Of a stretch of DNA of 64,000 bases, positions 1 to 11,000 are shown in pieces. Made by a program: the position numbers and the translations under genes. Position 1 is the first letter of the stretch, and each line of letters starts with the position of its first letter. The notes below the pieces were generated by a model. It ran no database searches. It was not told where the DNA came from and worked only from the letters and a program-made list of their open reading frames with translations. Source of the stretch: Nematopogon swammerdamellus (lineage: Eukaryota; Arthropoda; Insecta; Lepidoptera; Adelidae); assembly GCA_946902875.1 (NCBI GenBank), contig OX336343.1:18213596-18277595 (forward strand). Direction: 5' to 3'.

Positions 1-186
1 ACACGACTTGAAGGGACATTGAAAATGAACCTAGTTATTATAGATTATCCGCTACGAATAAATGATAAAAAAAAATTTTGTAATATAAAAAAAAATTATA
101 TACTTGTAATATTTTTACGGCATCTTATAGCCCTTCGAATTCCACCGTCTTTTGAGCCCTGGTGGGCCCTCGTACCTCGAACCTGC

Positions 187-259
187 GACGCCATAGGTTG
201 TAGAGGTACCTAGGCGGCGCATGTGCGCCGCCTAGGTACCTCTACAACCTAAGGCGTCG
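187..259. repeat. Near-perfect 73-bp palindrome
   Basis: Two arms of about 34 bp (187-221 and 225-259) are inverted copies with one internal mismatch and almost no loop; the centre is at the GCGCATGTGCGC core. It could form a cruciform or hairpin. It lies inside the diverged repeat block and looks like a fold-back end of an element rather than a terminator. Confidence 0.75.
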
Positions 260-360
260 TACCATCTTAAAACCCTTAGAATTCCGCGTCTTTTGAGTCC
301 TAATAGATCCTCTTATCTCAAACCTGCGAAGTTCTACGGGGCTGTCACACTTTCAGCGAA

Positions 361-535
361 AATGGGGCCCTACTGAAGCGATCGAAAAAATTGTAACATT
401 AAATTAGTGAAATCTAACATGGGGCCCTACTGAAGCGATCGAGCAAAATCGTAACATTAAATTAGTGAAATCTAACATGGGGCCCTACTGAAGCGATCGA
501 GCAAAATCGTAACATTAAATTAGTGAAATCTAACA
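361..535. repeat. Three-copy ~58-bp tandem repeat
   Basis: A unit starting ATGGGGCCCTACTGAAGCG and ending TGAAATCTAAC is repeated three times head to tail. Copies two and three are nearly identical; copy one has AAAAAATT where the others have GCAAAATC. Confidence 0.85.
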
Positions 536-1180
536 GAGTGTCAACGCGCACAGTTCTGACATTTCCTTGATTCAACTGAACGCGTAATTTTTCGGTCGAA
601 AATTTTAAATTATTTTCGATTTCCAAAAAAAAATTTTTTTCAAAACCATTTTTTTTTTAAATCAACTTTTCCAAAATATTTTTACATCATCTTAAAGGTT
701 CCTTCGAATTCCGCGTCTTTTGAGCTCTCATACGTCCTCGTGGCCGCACGCGAGCCGCCCGCCGCGTGATATCGCACCTCGCGCCGCGCAAAACTCGCGG
801 CTAAGGGCACCTCTACAGCCTCAACCGTCACCAATATCGAAAAAAGTGTAATGACCTAAAATGTTCCCCGTCTCAATATCTCTAGACATGTCTCTCAGTT
901 TTTCGATTTTCGACCTCGTTCAGGATATATCGAAGATATTCCGAGGGAAGGTGATAAAAAATCAAGGTTTTTTTTTGTTTTTTTTTTCAATTTTCGAAAA
1001 AAGTTTTCGACTTTTCCAAAATTAACCATCTGAAAGCCATTGAAATTCTCCGTATTTTGAGCCCTCATACGTCCTCGTGGCCCTAAACCACTATATACCA
1101 CGGGGCAAACACACTTTCAGCGAAAATGGGGCCCTACCGGAGCGATCGAAAAAACATTTTCAATGTTAAAAACTGTTGAG

Positions 1181-1300
1181 ATTTGGTACATATGTGTATA
1201 GAGCTTGATGACCCAATCACGGACGTATCGCTATACAAAAAAGAAAGTTTGGGGGAACAATTAGAAAGTATTTTTTATTACGTCATGCGACGTATCAATT
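1181..1300 (+). repeat. Dispersed repeat shared with 19995-20110
   Basis: The segment with 'gatttggtaca', 'gatgacccaatcacgga' and 'gaacaattagaaagta' recurs in the same order and strand near 20000-20080. It is an unclassified interspersed element fragment. I see no gene in 1300-1830. Confidence 0.55.
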
Positions 1301-1828
1301 GAAATTGGCTCGTTATAAGAAATACAAATATATTTTTTTATAATTTTAAAATGCCTCCCCCCCACCCTTATCTCTGAAACCACTGCGTTAAAAATAAAAA
1401 ATAAATTAAGAATATAGGGAAACTCTCACAGTTTACAGGAAAACCTACACGAAAATCCTAAGTCTAAAGTTCTCATCTGGAAAACGGAATGGTACGGAAT
1501 CCTCTCCACGCGAGTTCCATCCAGTCCTTGATCCAATCCGTGTTTCGGAATGGGCCCTTTCCCCGCGGCCGTCTCGACCCCGCCGACTGACTCCCGCCGA
1601 GTCGCATTCGGTCCTTTCAAATTTGGCCCAATTTACTTTGGGGACTCTTCACCGCGAAGTACAACTCGACGCGAGGACATCTTAAAGCAAGTCAACTGGA
1701 CCCCAGTACTACTGAGCGCGACACCCCCTGGGGTGCGAGCTGTATGCAGCGAGTCGCACGCACAATAGGGGCTTTATTTTTTGCATGAGCCCAAGTTTAA
1801 TTTATGAGGTTCGGGTTGCAATGTTATT

Positions 1829-1905
1829 ATGAGTAGCTCGTGGATAAGTGGTAACGGCCTTGCTTATTAACCGGAAGGTCGCGCGTTCAGTGCCCATTGG
1901 CGTGA
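1829..1905 (+). repeat. tRNA-like segment (SINE head remnant)
   Basis: An A-box-like stretch (TAGCTCGTGGATAAGTGG) is followed about 35 nt later by a weak B-box-like GGTCGCGCGTTC. The stems do not pair well enough for a functional tRNA. It is read as the decayed head of a tRNA-derived SINE. Confidence 0.35.
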
Positions 1906-2293
1906 ACCACTTTATTTTTCTTTCCGAGTTTGATAAGTAAATTTCTTGAACATGAGTTGCTCCATGGTTCGCATTCCATGTAAAATTATAGTAGGTATCT
2001 TAATATTTTATATATTTTTTTCTTATTTTTTGAAAATTATACTACGAGTACATTGTATTATGTTTAATGTACGAACACATTAAGTTGATACAAATTACAT
2101 AGGTATTAAAGTTTGAAAAAGGCTCTTTACACACACTGACTCGTATATAATAAGTATAAGTCTTTGTAGTCACTAAAATACTTGTATCAATATGTAACTA
2201 AGCTGTATAATCTATATAATTTTTTTTCAACAATGTAACGATATTTCGTTGCATAATGCACCTATCAATGAATTTAGTTCGATACCTAAAGCA

Positions 2294-2726
2294 GGGGTTT
2301 TCAACCGGTGTGCCGCGGCATACTGGTGTGCCGCGAGTGGCATCCAGGTGTGCCGCGAATTCTAAGTAACTCATTCAAACTGTGTTTGAAAACCGCGGAA
2401 GAAAAGAGCAAGCATAATTTTTCGTCTATCTATATACATAGATAGATTATCCACAATGACATTTTCTGACTGATTTGTTTGAACACCTCAAGAAATTAAA
2501 TGAGAGTTCGCAGGGAAGGCAGTTCGAAGGGCATTTTGACATCCTCAGTTAAAATGAGAGTTTTCACTGATGAATACTTTTAATACGTAAGTAAGTACGC
2601 TACATTACGTAAGTACGAAGTCGCCAATTTCTTCGTCTTTAGTTTCAAAATTTTATATGCTTTCTTTATGAATATAAATGTGCTGTGCCGTGAAATTTTC
2701 GTAAATGAAAAAGTGTGCCGTAATAA
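2294..2726 (+). mobile_element. hAT-type transposon remnant
   Basis: It begins CAGGGGTTTTCAACC, typical of hAT terminal repeats, and is followed by repeated 'gtgtgccgcg' words. The right part carries related 'tgtgccgtgaaa' and 'gtgtgccgtaat' words in the same orientation. Near 2478 one frame reads FEHLKKLNESSQGRQ, resembling hAT/ZBED-type transposase sequence. No long ORF survives. Confidence 0.5.
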
Positions 2727-3437
2727 AAAAGCCGCCAAGTGCGAGTTGGACTCGAGCACCGAGGGTTCCGTACCATCACACAATATATTTGTATTATGTA
2801 TGCATACAAAAATTATTGTGTTTTGGAAAATCACGAAACGCCTTTCTAAATAAAAACTACATATATACAGTAATGGTTTGACTGTTAGGCACTCTTGTAG
2901 TTAAAATATACAAAAAAAAATTGTTTTTATATGACATAACTCCTAATTTACTATTTTAGGATTAATCCTTTACTTGTGCTGTGAGAACTTGCTTTTTGCC
3001 AAATTTCATTATGCTAGCTTAGGCCCACTTGCACCAACACGAGTTTAGAGTTAAGTAGCGAGTTATGGATTTAAACGCGGTTCCCACAGTCAACGGGTGC
3101 TAGCTTAACGAGTTAAACTGGTTTATATCGTTAAATTCGTGTTGGTGCAAGTGGGCCTTAGTCAACGGGAAGTACTCTATATTTTTTTATTTGATTTGCC
3201 AGTAGCAAAATATGTGACTTCAATGGCCGTATCTAGGGATTGCGTTGACTAAACTAGCTTAAATTTTTTACACCTCCGAGGAAACGTAGACCTTAGTATT
3301 TGATGTTAATTTCACCTTGATACCTCTCTACCCGTTCCTGAGAAAAAAGGTCTTGACAGACAGACAGACAGACGGACAACAAAGTGATCCTATAAGGGTT
3401 CCGTTTTTTTCCTCGTTTGAGGTACGGAACCCTAAAA
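2727..3437 (+). mobile_element. Dispersed 'GGTTCCGTACC' element
   Basis: It opens with AAGTGCGAGTTGGACTCG...GGGTTCCGTACC and closes with GACAGACAGACAGAC...GAGGTACGGAACCCT. The interior is the same unit that is tandemly repeated in the arms of the 42.7-53.3 kb element. A MITE is inserted in it at 3022-3162. It has no coding capacity. Confidence 0.65.
3022..3162. mobile_element. MITE family 1, copy 1
   Basis: Long terminal inverted repeats GGCCCACTTGCACCAACACG...TGTTGGTGCAAGTGGGCC are flanked by TTA on each side, fitting a 3-bp TWA target as used by PIF/Harbinger elements. It is nested inside the GGTTCCGTACC element. Further copies lie at 17764, 28591 and 30345. Confidence 0.8.
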
Positions 3438-3640
3438 ATTAGAAAATCGGTCAGGTATCTGTCTGTCCGTCCGTTCGTCCATGTTTCAGCAAATAATGAT
3501 ACCTATATGATGTGATTGGGGTTACTTTCTTTGAGAGAGTAGGTATACATATTTCATTTACGTGAACTCAGCTCGGCCTTCCACCTTGCTCTTCATGACT
3601 ACATATTTGTGCTTCAATCACTTTTACTATTAAACCAGTT

Positions 3641-3671
3641 TCACGCGAGCGGAGCCGCGTGCACAGCTAGT
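3641..3671 (+). mobile_element. Lep1-type Helitron 3' end
   Basis: A short hairpin CGCGAGCGGAGCCGCG is followed by CAGCTAG|T, the 3' signature of Lep1-like Helitrons that is also seen intact at 10829 and 27479. The 5' boundary is not recognisable. Confidence 0.5.
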
Positions 3672-3745
3672 AATAAAATAAAACGCTACGTGTCGTCTGT
3701 GTGTATGTTGACTGGAAGAAATATCCGTAAGGGATAAGTCCACAT

Positions 3746-3890
3746 TTTTTTATGCATACTGACACGGTTGGCTACATCACCTACAACATCCGTGATGTCA
3801 GCCCATAACACCGGGTGAACTTTGTGCCACGTGAGTGCTTCCCTTCGGTCGTGACGGCTACACTGAACTGGACGGAAAACACAAACTATA
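3746..3890 (-). mobile_element. SINE family A, 3' part
   Basis: Reverse-oriented copy of the common SINE 3' half (ACACGGTTGGCTACATCACC...CTGAACTGGACGGAAAACAC), starting after a T-run. It lacks the Pol III head. Confidence 0.7.
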
Positions 3891-4271
3891 TTTACGCCTC
3901 ATATAAATTATACAATACGAGTATGGTGCTTGTTTGTTTCTGTAAAATGTTTTTTGGAGCAATAGAGTATTTCTAACTATCTATAGAACTCGAGAACAAC
4001 TGAACGGATTTAGATTGGTTATTTTATATGTACATTCAACTTGGTAATTCCTAACTGATAAAGGTTATTTCTTATAGTGCTAAATGAATTTCACAATATG
4101 TAAGAAAAGTTTCCCAAAAGTCTGCCGTGATCTGCCTGAACCGGTTCAATCCGCCCGGCATAAAGTGCCAGAGGGTGGGTTTAATGTCTTTGGTGCCAGC
4201 ACATAAATGATTACATATGTATACATAACCTACATATGTATACAGAACAAAACAGAACAGAACAAATTAAA

Positions 4272-4386
4272 ATGTTTTTATGGAATCTGACAAGGTTGGC
4301 TACATTACATCACCTACTACACTCTTGATGTAGTAGCCCATAGTACCTTAGTGAACTAGGTGTCATGTCAGTGCTTCCCTTTGCTT
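4272..4386 (-). mobile_element. SINE family A, degenerate 3' part
   Basis: Diverged copy of the 'ggttggctacat...agtgcttccctt' 3' segment after a TTTTTATGGAA tail. Confidence 0.55.
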
Positions 4387-4538
4387 ATGAAATATTTAAT
4401 AAAATATATAAAAATAAGAAATATTTTCATAGCCGCTTCGCAATCGACGTAGCGGTGCTACCAATTACCAACCCTACCACCTACTGAGATAAGGTAAGCG
4501 ACAGTTTTCCACTCCACCTAATAAAATAACCCGTCTAA

Positions 4539-5013
4539 GTACCGTGTGGGGTCGGTACTTAAAAAGAATATCCCCACTGCATCTCTCCCCGTCGCATGTC
4601 GTAAAAGTCGACTAAGGGATAAGAAAATTCGTCAGCCTCGGTAGCTCAGTGGCGCGGTTGGTTAGTCAACTGTTATTAAGCAACGCTGAGCGCGGTCAGT
4701 GATTGGATGGGTGACCGCTCGGACCGTTGGAGGCTGACCGTGGTTCGGATTCCACGTTAAACTGTAGGTCCCTTCCCTTCTTACCTTACTAGGTGGTAGG
4801 GTTTATCCCGGCCGGGTTGGTACCACCGCACTGAACGAAACGTCGGTCGAAACGGCTATGTAAATAGTTCGTGTTTTCCGTCCAGTTTAGTGTAGCCGAC
4901 ATGAAATGAAGGGAAGCACTGGCATGGCACCTAGTTCACCCTGTGTTATGGGCTGACATCACGGATGTTGTAGGTGATGTAGCCAACCGTGTCAGGTTCC
5001 ATAAAAAAAAAAA
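4539..5013 (+). mobile_element. SINE family A, full composite copy
   Basis: It has four modules in order: a head ACCGTGTGGGGTCGGTAC (4541); a tRNA A-box-like CGGTAGCTCAGTGG (4639); a stretch closely matching the internal promoter of 5S rRNA, TTAAGCAACGCTGAGC plus GGTCAGTGATTGGATGGG (4675-4718); and a B-box-like GGTTCGGATTCC (4742). Then comes the shared SINE body and a CCATAAAA tail ending in an A-run. This is the most complete copy and the reference for the other family-A calls. Confidence 0.8.
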
Positions 5014-5816
5014 AGTTACAACCGCGCCCGGGTGTGCTTCACTTTCCGACCGGACGTCTATCCGTAGCACACCAACAATTATTGAGTGTAGCCACAGGTC
5101 AGAAGTATTATGGTCCAACTAAAAAAAATTTAATATCTACTACTTCCAATCACTATGAAAATGCACCATAGAAATACCATATTGCTTCAAAAACATTTCA
5201 GAAACGACCACGATTTACTAATTTAGACTTATCATATAATAATTTTTTTTAAAGAAAATATGCATATTTGCATGAGAGCTCTCTTTCACATTATATAAAA
5301 AATATTCAGGGGGCACATTTTAGCCACATAGCAAGAAACCGTTTCACCCTTTCTAGGGGTGACGCGGGCTACCGGCTGAAGGATGACGGTCGCCGATCGC
5401 TGTTCTGTGACGTTAGCTTAATTGTTTTGCTATAAATTGACTCCTAAACTATTTATATAGCGGTAGCTGGTCGGCGCGGTTTCGCAAGTTCCAATACGGC
5501 CGACGTGCATAAATGAGTTTTTAATGAAAACTTTACCTAACTTACACCTGCTGCTTCACCATACGTAAATCGGACCGAATTGTTAGAATGAAGTTTTTGA
5601 AATAAAGAAATAACGAGTAAAAACAGTATTTTTGGATAGGGGCTAGGGGTTGACGCTTTTGAGCAATGGTTGCATTGTACGTTCTAAAAACAATACCGGC
5701 CCATCTGGACCCGGCCTTAACATGTGTGGCAGTGCTCTTCGACTATACCACGGAAAAAAATAGTAGAGGAGTTAGTCTAAGTAGACAGGGTACGTGTTTT
5801 CACCAACTGGGTGGTT

Positions 5817-5993
5817 TCACCATCGTACCGTGTGGGGCCGGTACTTTAAAAGAATAGCCCAACTGCATCTCTCCCCGTGCATTTCGTAAAAGGCGACTAA
5901 GGGATAAGGACAAGATGCCGTGCTAAAGGGCGACAGGTTGCCACCTCTCACCTTGGCACGGTACTTCCACCGAGTCATGCAGCAGGTAAGGGG
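5817..5993 (+). mobile_element. SINE-A head-type repeat, variant
   Basis: It begins with the same ACCGTGTGGGGCCGGTAC...CTCCCCGTGCAT head but continues with GTGCTAAAGGGCGACAGG and CACGGTACTTCCACCGAG instead of the tRNA/5S cassette. The same arrangement recurs at 28802. Confidence 0.6.
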
Positions 5994-7846
5994 TCTTCGT
6001 GCCTTACTTGCTGCTTGATCGATTGAATCTTGTTCGAATATTTTGCGAAACGTGGTGGTCGGTGTTGTGCTGTAATTAACCAGAGTTCTTGCAGCACAAC
6101 ACCGATTACTCTGCTTACCCCGATTGTCGGGATTCAACGTGTGTGATATGTATGTATGTAAGTTTTAAAGTTTACATTGGACGCAGTAGATCTTACAAAA
6201 GACCATATATTTTTATAGCATCACACTAAACGTGCTCTCTAGAGAACCAGATAGTTTTGGTGTGATTAGTGGAGAAAAGTTGTGCCTCCCGCTACTCCCC
6301 GCACTGACTGTTTTACTAGAAATTAGATGGGATGCTGCAACTTCTCTCTACTAACTTCCTCCGTTAGCCTACTACAAATGTTGACGTCGACGTCGTCGTC
6401 GTAGCGAATTACTTTTTTGCGATGCGAAATGTCTAACAACAATTTAGAGAAAATAAATTGTTATTGAACTGATATCTTATCAAAATTAACGATTTCACTA
6501 TTAAACCAGATGAAGATAATTTAAATAGGCAGATCGGTAAGTATTCATGTTTATGCTGTTAATAATGATTCTCTTGTGAGCGGTAGTACCTATGGGTAAT
6601 TTTATTTGTAAGTTACTATAATTTCCAGTGAAAAAAAAATCCAGTAAAGTTTCTTGTCAGTTCTTCTTCGCTGTGATAATCAAATTGGCGGAATGTTACA
6701 ATGTACATTATGTATGACAAATCTGAGCGCAGCGTACTAACATCAAGAGATGATAAATAAACAATAAATAATATAATAACACTTATATAAGGTACTAATA
6801 AAACATTGTGACTTGCGATGTTGGTTTGAACGGAGAAGTTGACAGGACACACGACTTTGCTACCACATTTTAAGAGCGGTCAACTCTTTAAAATAATTCT
6901 TTGAATATGTACTATACATACACAAAATGTTGGATGTGCTAACTAAAAAAAATATGTTGACTATATATATCTAAGTATTAAACAAAAGCTCTCGATACTA
7001 CTAATAGATACTAAAAATACTAAAGATACAAAAGCCTAAGCGCGCCGCGAGTGTAGGACTACAATAAATCGTCGTGTCGCTAATACCAATAAAATAATAC
7101 AATAATCGAATACTCGTAAAAACTTCACCAGTTACTTAATATTAAATAAATTTGGTTCAAAATTCTACCACTTTATTCACGGTACTTTTCCTATGTGGCT
7201 CGATGTTTCAGGCCAAACGGATGGTCCTTTCTCACGAGAATATACTTAAAACCCATACCAAATAAATAGTTTAGTACCTATCTAAGTACTACGTACTTGG
7301 AAATGTAGTCAATCCCTGCGATCATATTATTATCTCCCGAAGAAGAACTATATATATTGTTAATAAACATATCATACCTACCTACTAGAATCTACAATGA
7401 CAACAAATGACGCGTACTTAGACCATAAATATATATTTACAGGTATAATATTATAATGTTCTAACACAAAACTGCGGTGAACATTGCATCCTCCCTCGCA
7501 TCCTCAAGTAACTCGTAAGACGAATATCAACAGCAAACGTTATCTAAATGTGTACACCACATAATAGGGTACATCCGAATTTTTTTCTAAAACCCTCACA
7601 CACAATCCAGGTACCTACTTCGGCCCCTCTCCGAGAAATAACCAACAATTTACACAATTGTTTGATTTATGAACTTTTCGCGTCGAGTTGGCTCGCTTCG
7701 GGTCGGCGGTGGCGGCTTGGACCCTGCGACAAATAGTACCCGGGGTCGAATATGTTCGAAGTGAATCGTCAAGGCGGGGAACTGTCTCCGCGGTGACTCG
7801 CCGAAGGCGGCTTGTCTGGCGACGTATCGGCGGTGCGGAATAGTCC
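5994..7846. other. No gene recognised; AT-rich spacer
   Basis: Read in all frames; only short, non-conserved ORFs occur. It is the upstream flank of the P450 cluster. I see no repeat family shared with the rest of the window except short low-complexity stretches. Confidence 0.5.
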
Positions 7847-8019
7847 TAGACCGTCCATGTTTCCTCACCCTATTCAATCAACACCTCGATCAACACTAGA
7901 ATTGGATGACGAATAAAAAACACAAACACCAGAAAACCCTTTACGGTAAATATGGCTTTGTTTGACTAGTCCTGTATTCTGAACAAATGTTTCATCATAA
8001 TGATCGATTGCAGGTGAGG
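7847..8019 (+). promoter_or_regulatory. CYP-A 5' flank, duplicated with the gene
   Basis: Much of this stretch is shared with 20805-20943 upstream of CYP-B (CAATCAACACTAGAATTG, ACCAGAAAACCCT, TAATGATCGATTGCAG). The tandem duplication therefore included at least about 150 bp of 5' DNA. The GATTGCAG just before GTGAGGATG is a plausible 3' splice site of a 5'-UTR intron. No TATA box can be assigned with confidence. Confidence 0.45.
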
Positions 8020-11000
8020 ATGTGGGTGGCGGTGGCGGTGAGCGTGGTGCTGGTGCTGGCGGCGGCTCTCTACCTCTACGTCAAGAAGCGCTACAGATTC
8101 TTCGACGAGCATGGCATCAAGAGCATTGCGCCGTTCCTTTTCCTCGGGTCCTTGTGGAAAAGCATGTTTTTTCGGAAACACTTTTTGGAAGACTTGAAGG
8201 ATGCCTACAAAACATTTCCTGATGAAAAGTAATATTTGATTATGAATTAATAAGAAATAATTATTAACACTGCACGGCACGAACAAACTTAAATTATTAT
8301 TATCGCAGTTCTCGCAATAAAAAAATTTCTCCGTGATCTTGAGCTCTAGTCGTGGGAATAATAAATAAGCTATGCAGAGAACTGGAAGTAAATCACTCTG
8401 AAAGTTTAATTGAGGGCTAAAATTTCACCTAATTATTTAATAGTTTGGAGAAATTCTAGGCCGGATTAATAGACATTTGACAGTAAACTTTCGTTGATAT
8501 AATAATCTCATATATTCCTAAACGTATTCGTAATATCTATACATATAATAAAATCGTAGAGGTAAGAAAGTCTGTACATTGAATGTATTCGGAAAAAAAC
8601 TAACCAGGGTGGCTTAAAATGAGATACTGAACATGTTAGAACAGTTTTTAAAATTTTTGTTTGTTTGTTTGTTTGTCTGTACGCGCATCACGCAAAAACC
8701 ACTGAACGGAATTAGACGAAACTTTGTATAGTGGCAGTTTATATGCCGGGTTAACATAATACGTAAAAAAAAATAACAAAAATAAAAAAAAATTAACAAT
8801 TATAAACATTATTGCGCGTTTAAAATCACGTAGTCCAAAGTACATAATTATATCTTGAGAACTGGCAGCAAATACAATTTGAATAAAATATTCATTCGAT
8901 ATTTAAAAATAAGTAGATACAACGAAAATGACAGTTCTTCTTTTTTATAACTTGAACACAATAGTCTATACATATCTATTCTTTCTATACATATAATAAA
9001 ATCGTAAATGCAAAAATGTCTATTTGTACGCGCATCTCGCAAAAACCACTGAACGGAATTTGACGAAACTTTTTATAGTGACAGTGTATATCCCGGATGA
9101 ACATAATAATTAAAAAATATAATAAAAATCACGTAATCCAAAGTAAAGGTAAAAACCAATTTTAAATGTCATGTTGACAACGGAGAACTGTCATCTCGAC
9201 GTGAGCTGGCCGGTGACAAATTGTTTGATAAATAAAAATAATAATTGAAAGTCGAAGTTATGTCGCTGTCATTGGTGCAAAAAAATTTATATATCTGTTG
9301 CCCGCGGCTTCGCTCGCGTGAAATTCGTATTTAAAAAAAGAAAGTAACTAACTAAAGGCGGGCCCGAAGGCGGATCTGCGCTCACGTAAACGATATTCTT
9401 TCTCGATGAAAGTAACTAAGGGCGAGGCGGAAGGCGGAGCTGAGTTCAGGAAGAAGAAAAACATTCTTGAAGAAAGTAAGTAACTAAGGGCGAGGCCGAA
9501 GGCCGAGCTCTATTCTGGAAGACCATAAACCTTCTCGAAGAAAGTAAGTAACTATGGGCAAGGCCGCAGGCCGATCTGCGTTCAGGAAGAAGCTAAACCA
9601 TCATGAAGAAAGTAAGTAACTAAGGCGACGCCGAAGGCCGAGCTACGTTCGGATAATTGAAAAACCATCTCGAAGAAAGCAAGTAACTAAGGGCGAGGCC
9701 GAAGGCCGAGCTGCGTTCAGGAAGAAGCTAAACCATCTTGAAGAAAGTAAGCAACTAAGGCCAGGCCGAAGGCCGAGCTACGTTCTGACAAATGATAAAC
9801 CATCTCGAAGAAAGCAAGTAACTAAGGGCGAGGCCGAAGGCCGAGCTGCGTTCAGGAAGAAGCTAAACCATCTCGAATAAAGTTAATTAATATTAAGATT
9901 GAGTTAATTTAATTTGAATTTTATTATAAAGTCCACGCTTCTAACGGCAAATATACCGTGCATCCTAGAACCTCGCGGTTATTCCCGGCTGGATGGCAAG
10001 AGGCCCGATGCCATCACCTTAGTGCCATGGACTAAGGGTAGTTCTTTGATGTGGGACGCCACTTTTGTTCTCACATTGGCTCCAAGTCACGTTAGGACAT
10101 CTTCAAGAGCGGCTGGCGCGGCCGAGGCTGGGGCGGAGAGCCTCAAACGCAGCAAATATAGACATATAATTCAAGATTTCGAATTTGTTGCGTTTGCGGT
10201 TGAAACCCTCGGTCCGTGGAGCAGTGAAGCCAAAAGAGGCTTGAGCTGGTTGACGCAACTGGTGTCCCGCCATCAAGGGCTTATGTACTTCATTCAAAGG
10301 GTAAGCCTTGCCATCCAGCGGGGTAATGCCGCAAGTGCTCTAAGAACATTTGAAAATGCCCGTTTTGATAGTTATTTTAATGTTTGTTAGGTAGGTTTAA
10401 TTCTTTAGTTATTAATATTACTTTTTTATTTTTATGAAATAAATAGATTGAGTAAACGATATTATATTCTATCGAAGAAAGGAAGTCTTTAAGGGCGAGG
10501 CCCGAAGGCGCAAGAGGGTTTTTGGTTTACCTGAACGCAGCTCGGCCTTCGGCCTCGCACTTAGTTCCTTCCTTTCTTCCAGAAGGTTTATCGTCTTCCT
10601 GAACGCAGCTCGGCCTTCGGCCTCGCCCTTACTTACTTCCTTTATTTGAGAAAGGTCTATCGTTTACCTGAAAGCAGCTCGGTCTTCGGCCTCGCCCTTA
10701 GTTAGTTACTTTCTTTAATAAGGTTTATCGATTACCTGAACGCAGCTCGGCCTTCGGCCTCGCCCTTAGTTACTTACATTCTTCTTTGGAATACGAATTT
10801 CACGCGAGCGGAGCCGCGGGCTCAGCTAGTCGTGTAATAATAATAAACATGATACCCAGAGATGCTTACAATTAAATATTTAAGGGAGGGCGGTGGTGTG
10901 GGACGCAAAGTGTGTGGACACCCTTGCCCCCACTCACATTTTCGGTTCCTCCATCTATGCCGGGTCTGCTGCTCTCGGGGCCCAAAATTTGAAGAATAGC

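Larger units (their letters stand above)
105..1135. repeat. Block of diverged direct repeats
   Basis: A module with the core 'aattccgcgtcttttgagc' followed by a 'cctcgt' region recurs at about 119-190, 261-330, 688-750 and 1027-1085. A second module, 'cagcgaaaatggggcccta', occurs at about 353 and 1116. The copies differ by substitutions and spacing, so this is an old local amplification of an unclassified element. No ORF with family features is visible. Confidence 0.6.
8536..10829 (+). mobile_element. Lep1-like Helitron copy 1 (CYP-A intron 1)
   Basis: It starts TCTATACATATAATAAAATC after an A and ends CCGCGGGCTCAGCTAG before a T, with a 3' hairpin: the A|TC...CTAG|T structure of Lep1 Helitrons. 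It is 2,294 bp. A second internal 5'-like head occurs at 8976 and an internal 3'-like hairpin near 9300, so it looks like a chain of merged elements. It carries two oppositely oriented tandem arrays around an endonuclease-like ORF. It has no Rep/helicase and is non-autonomous. It is almost base-for-base equal to 25186-27479. Confidence 0.85.

Noticed and set aside
4675..4718. 5S rRNA gene
   Set aside because: Only the internal promoter part resembles 5S; flanks are SINE modules and the same composite recurs at several places.
9350..9885. CRISPR-like array
   Set aside because: Repeats are degenerate, variable in length and lack unique spacers; the DNA is eukaryotic and inside a Helitron.
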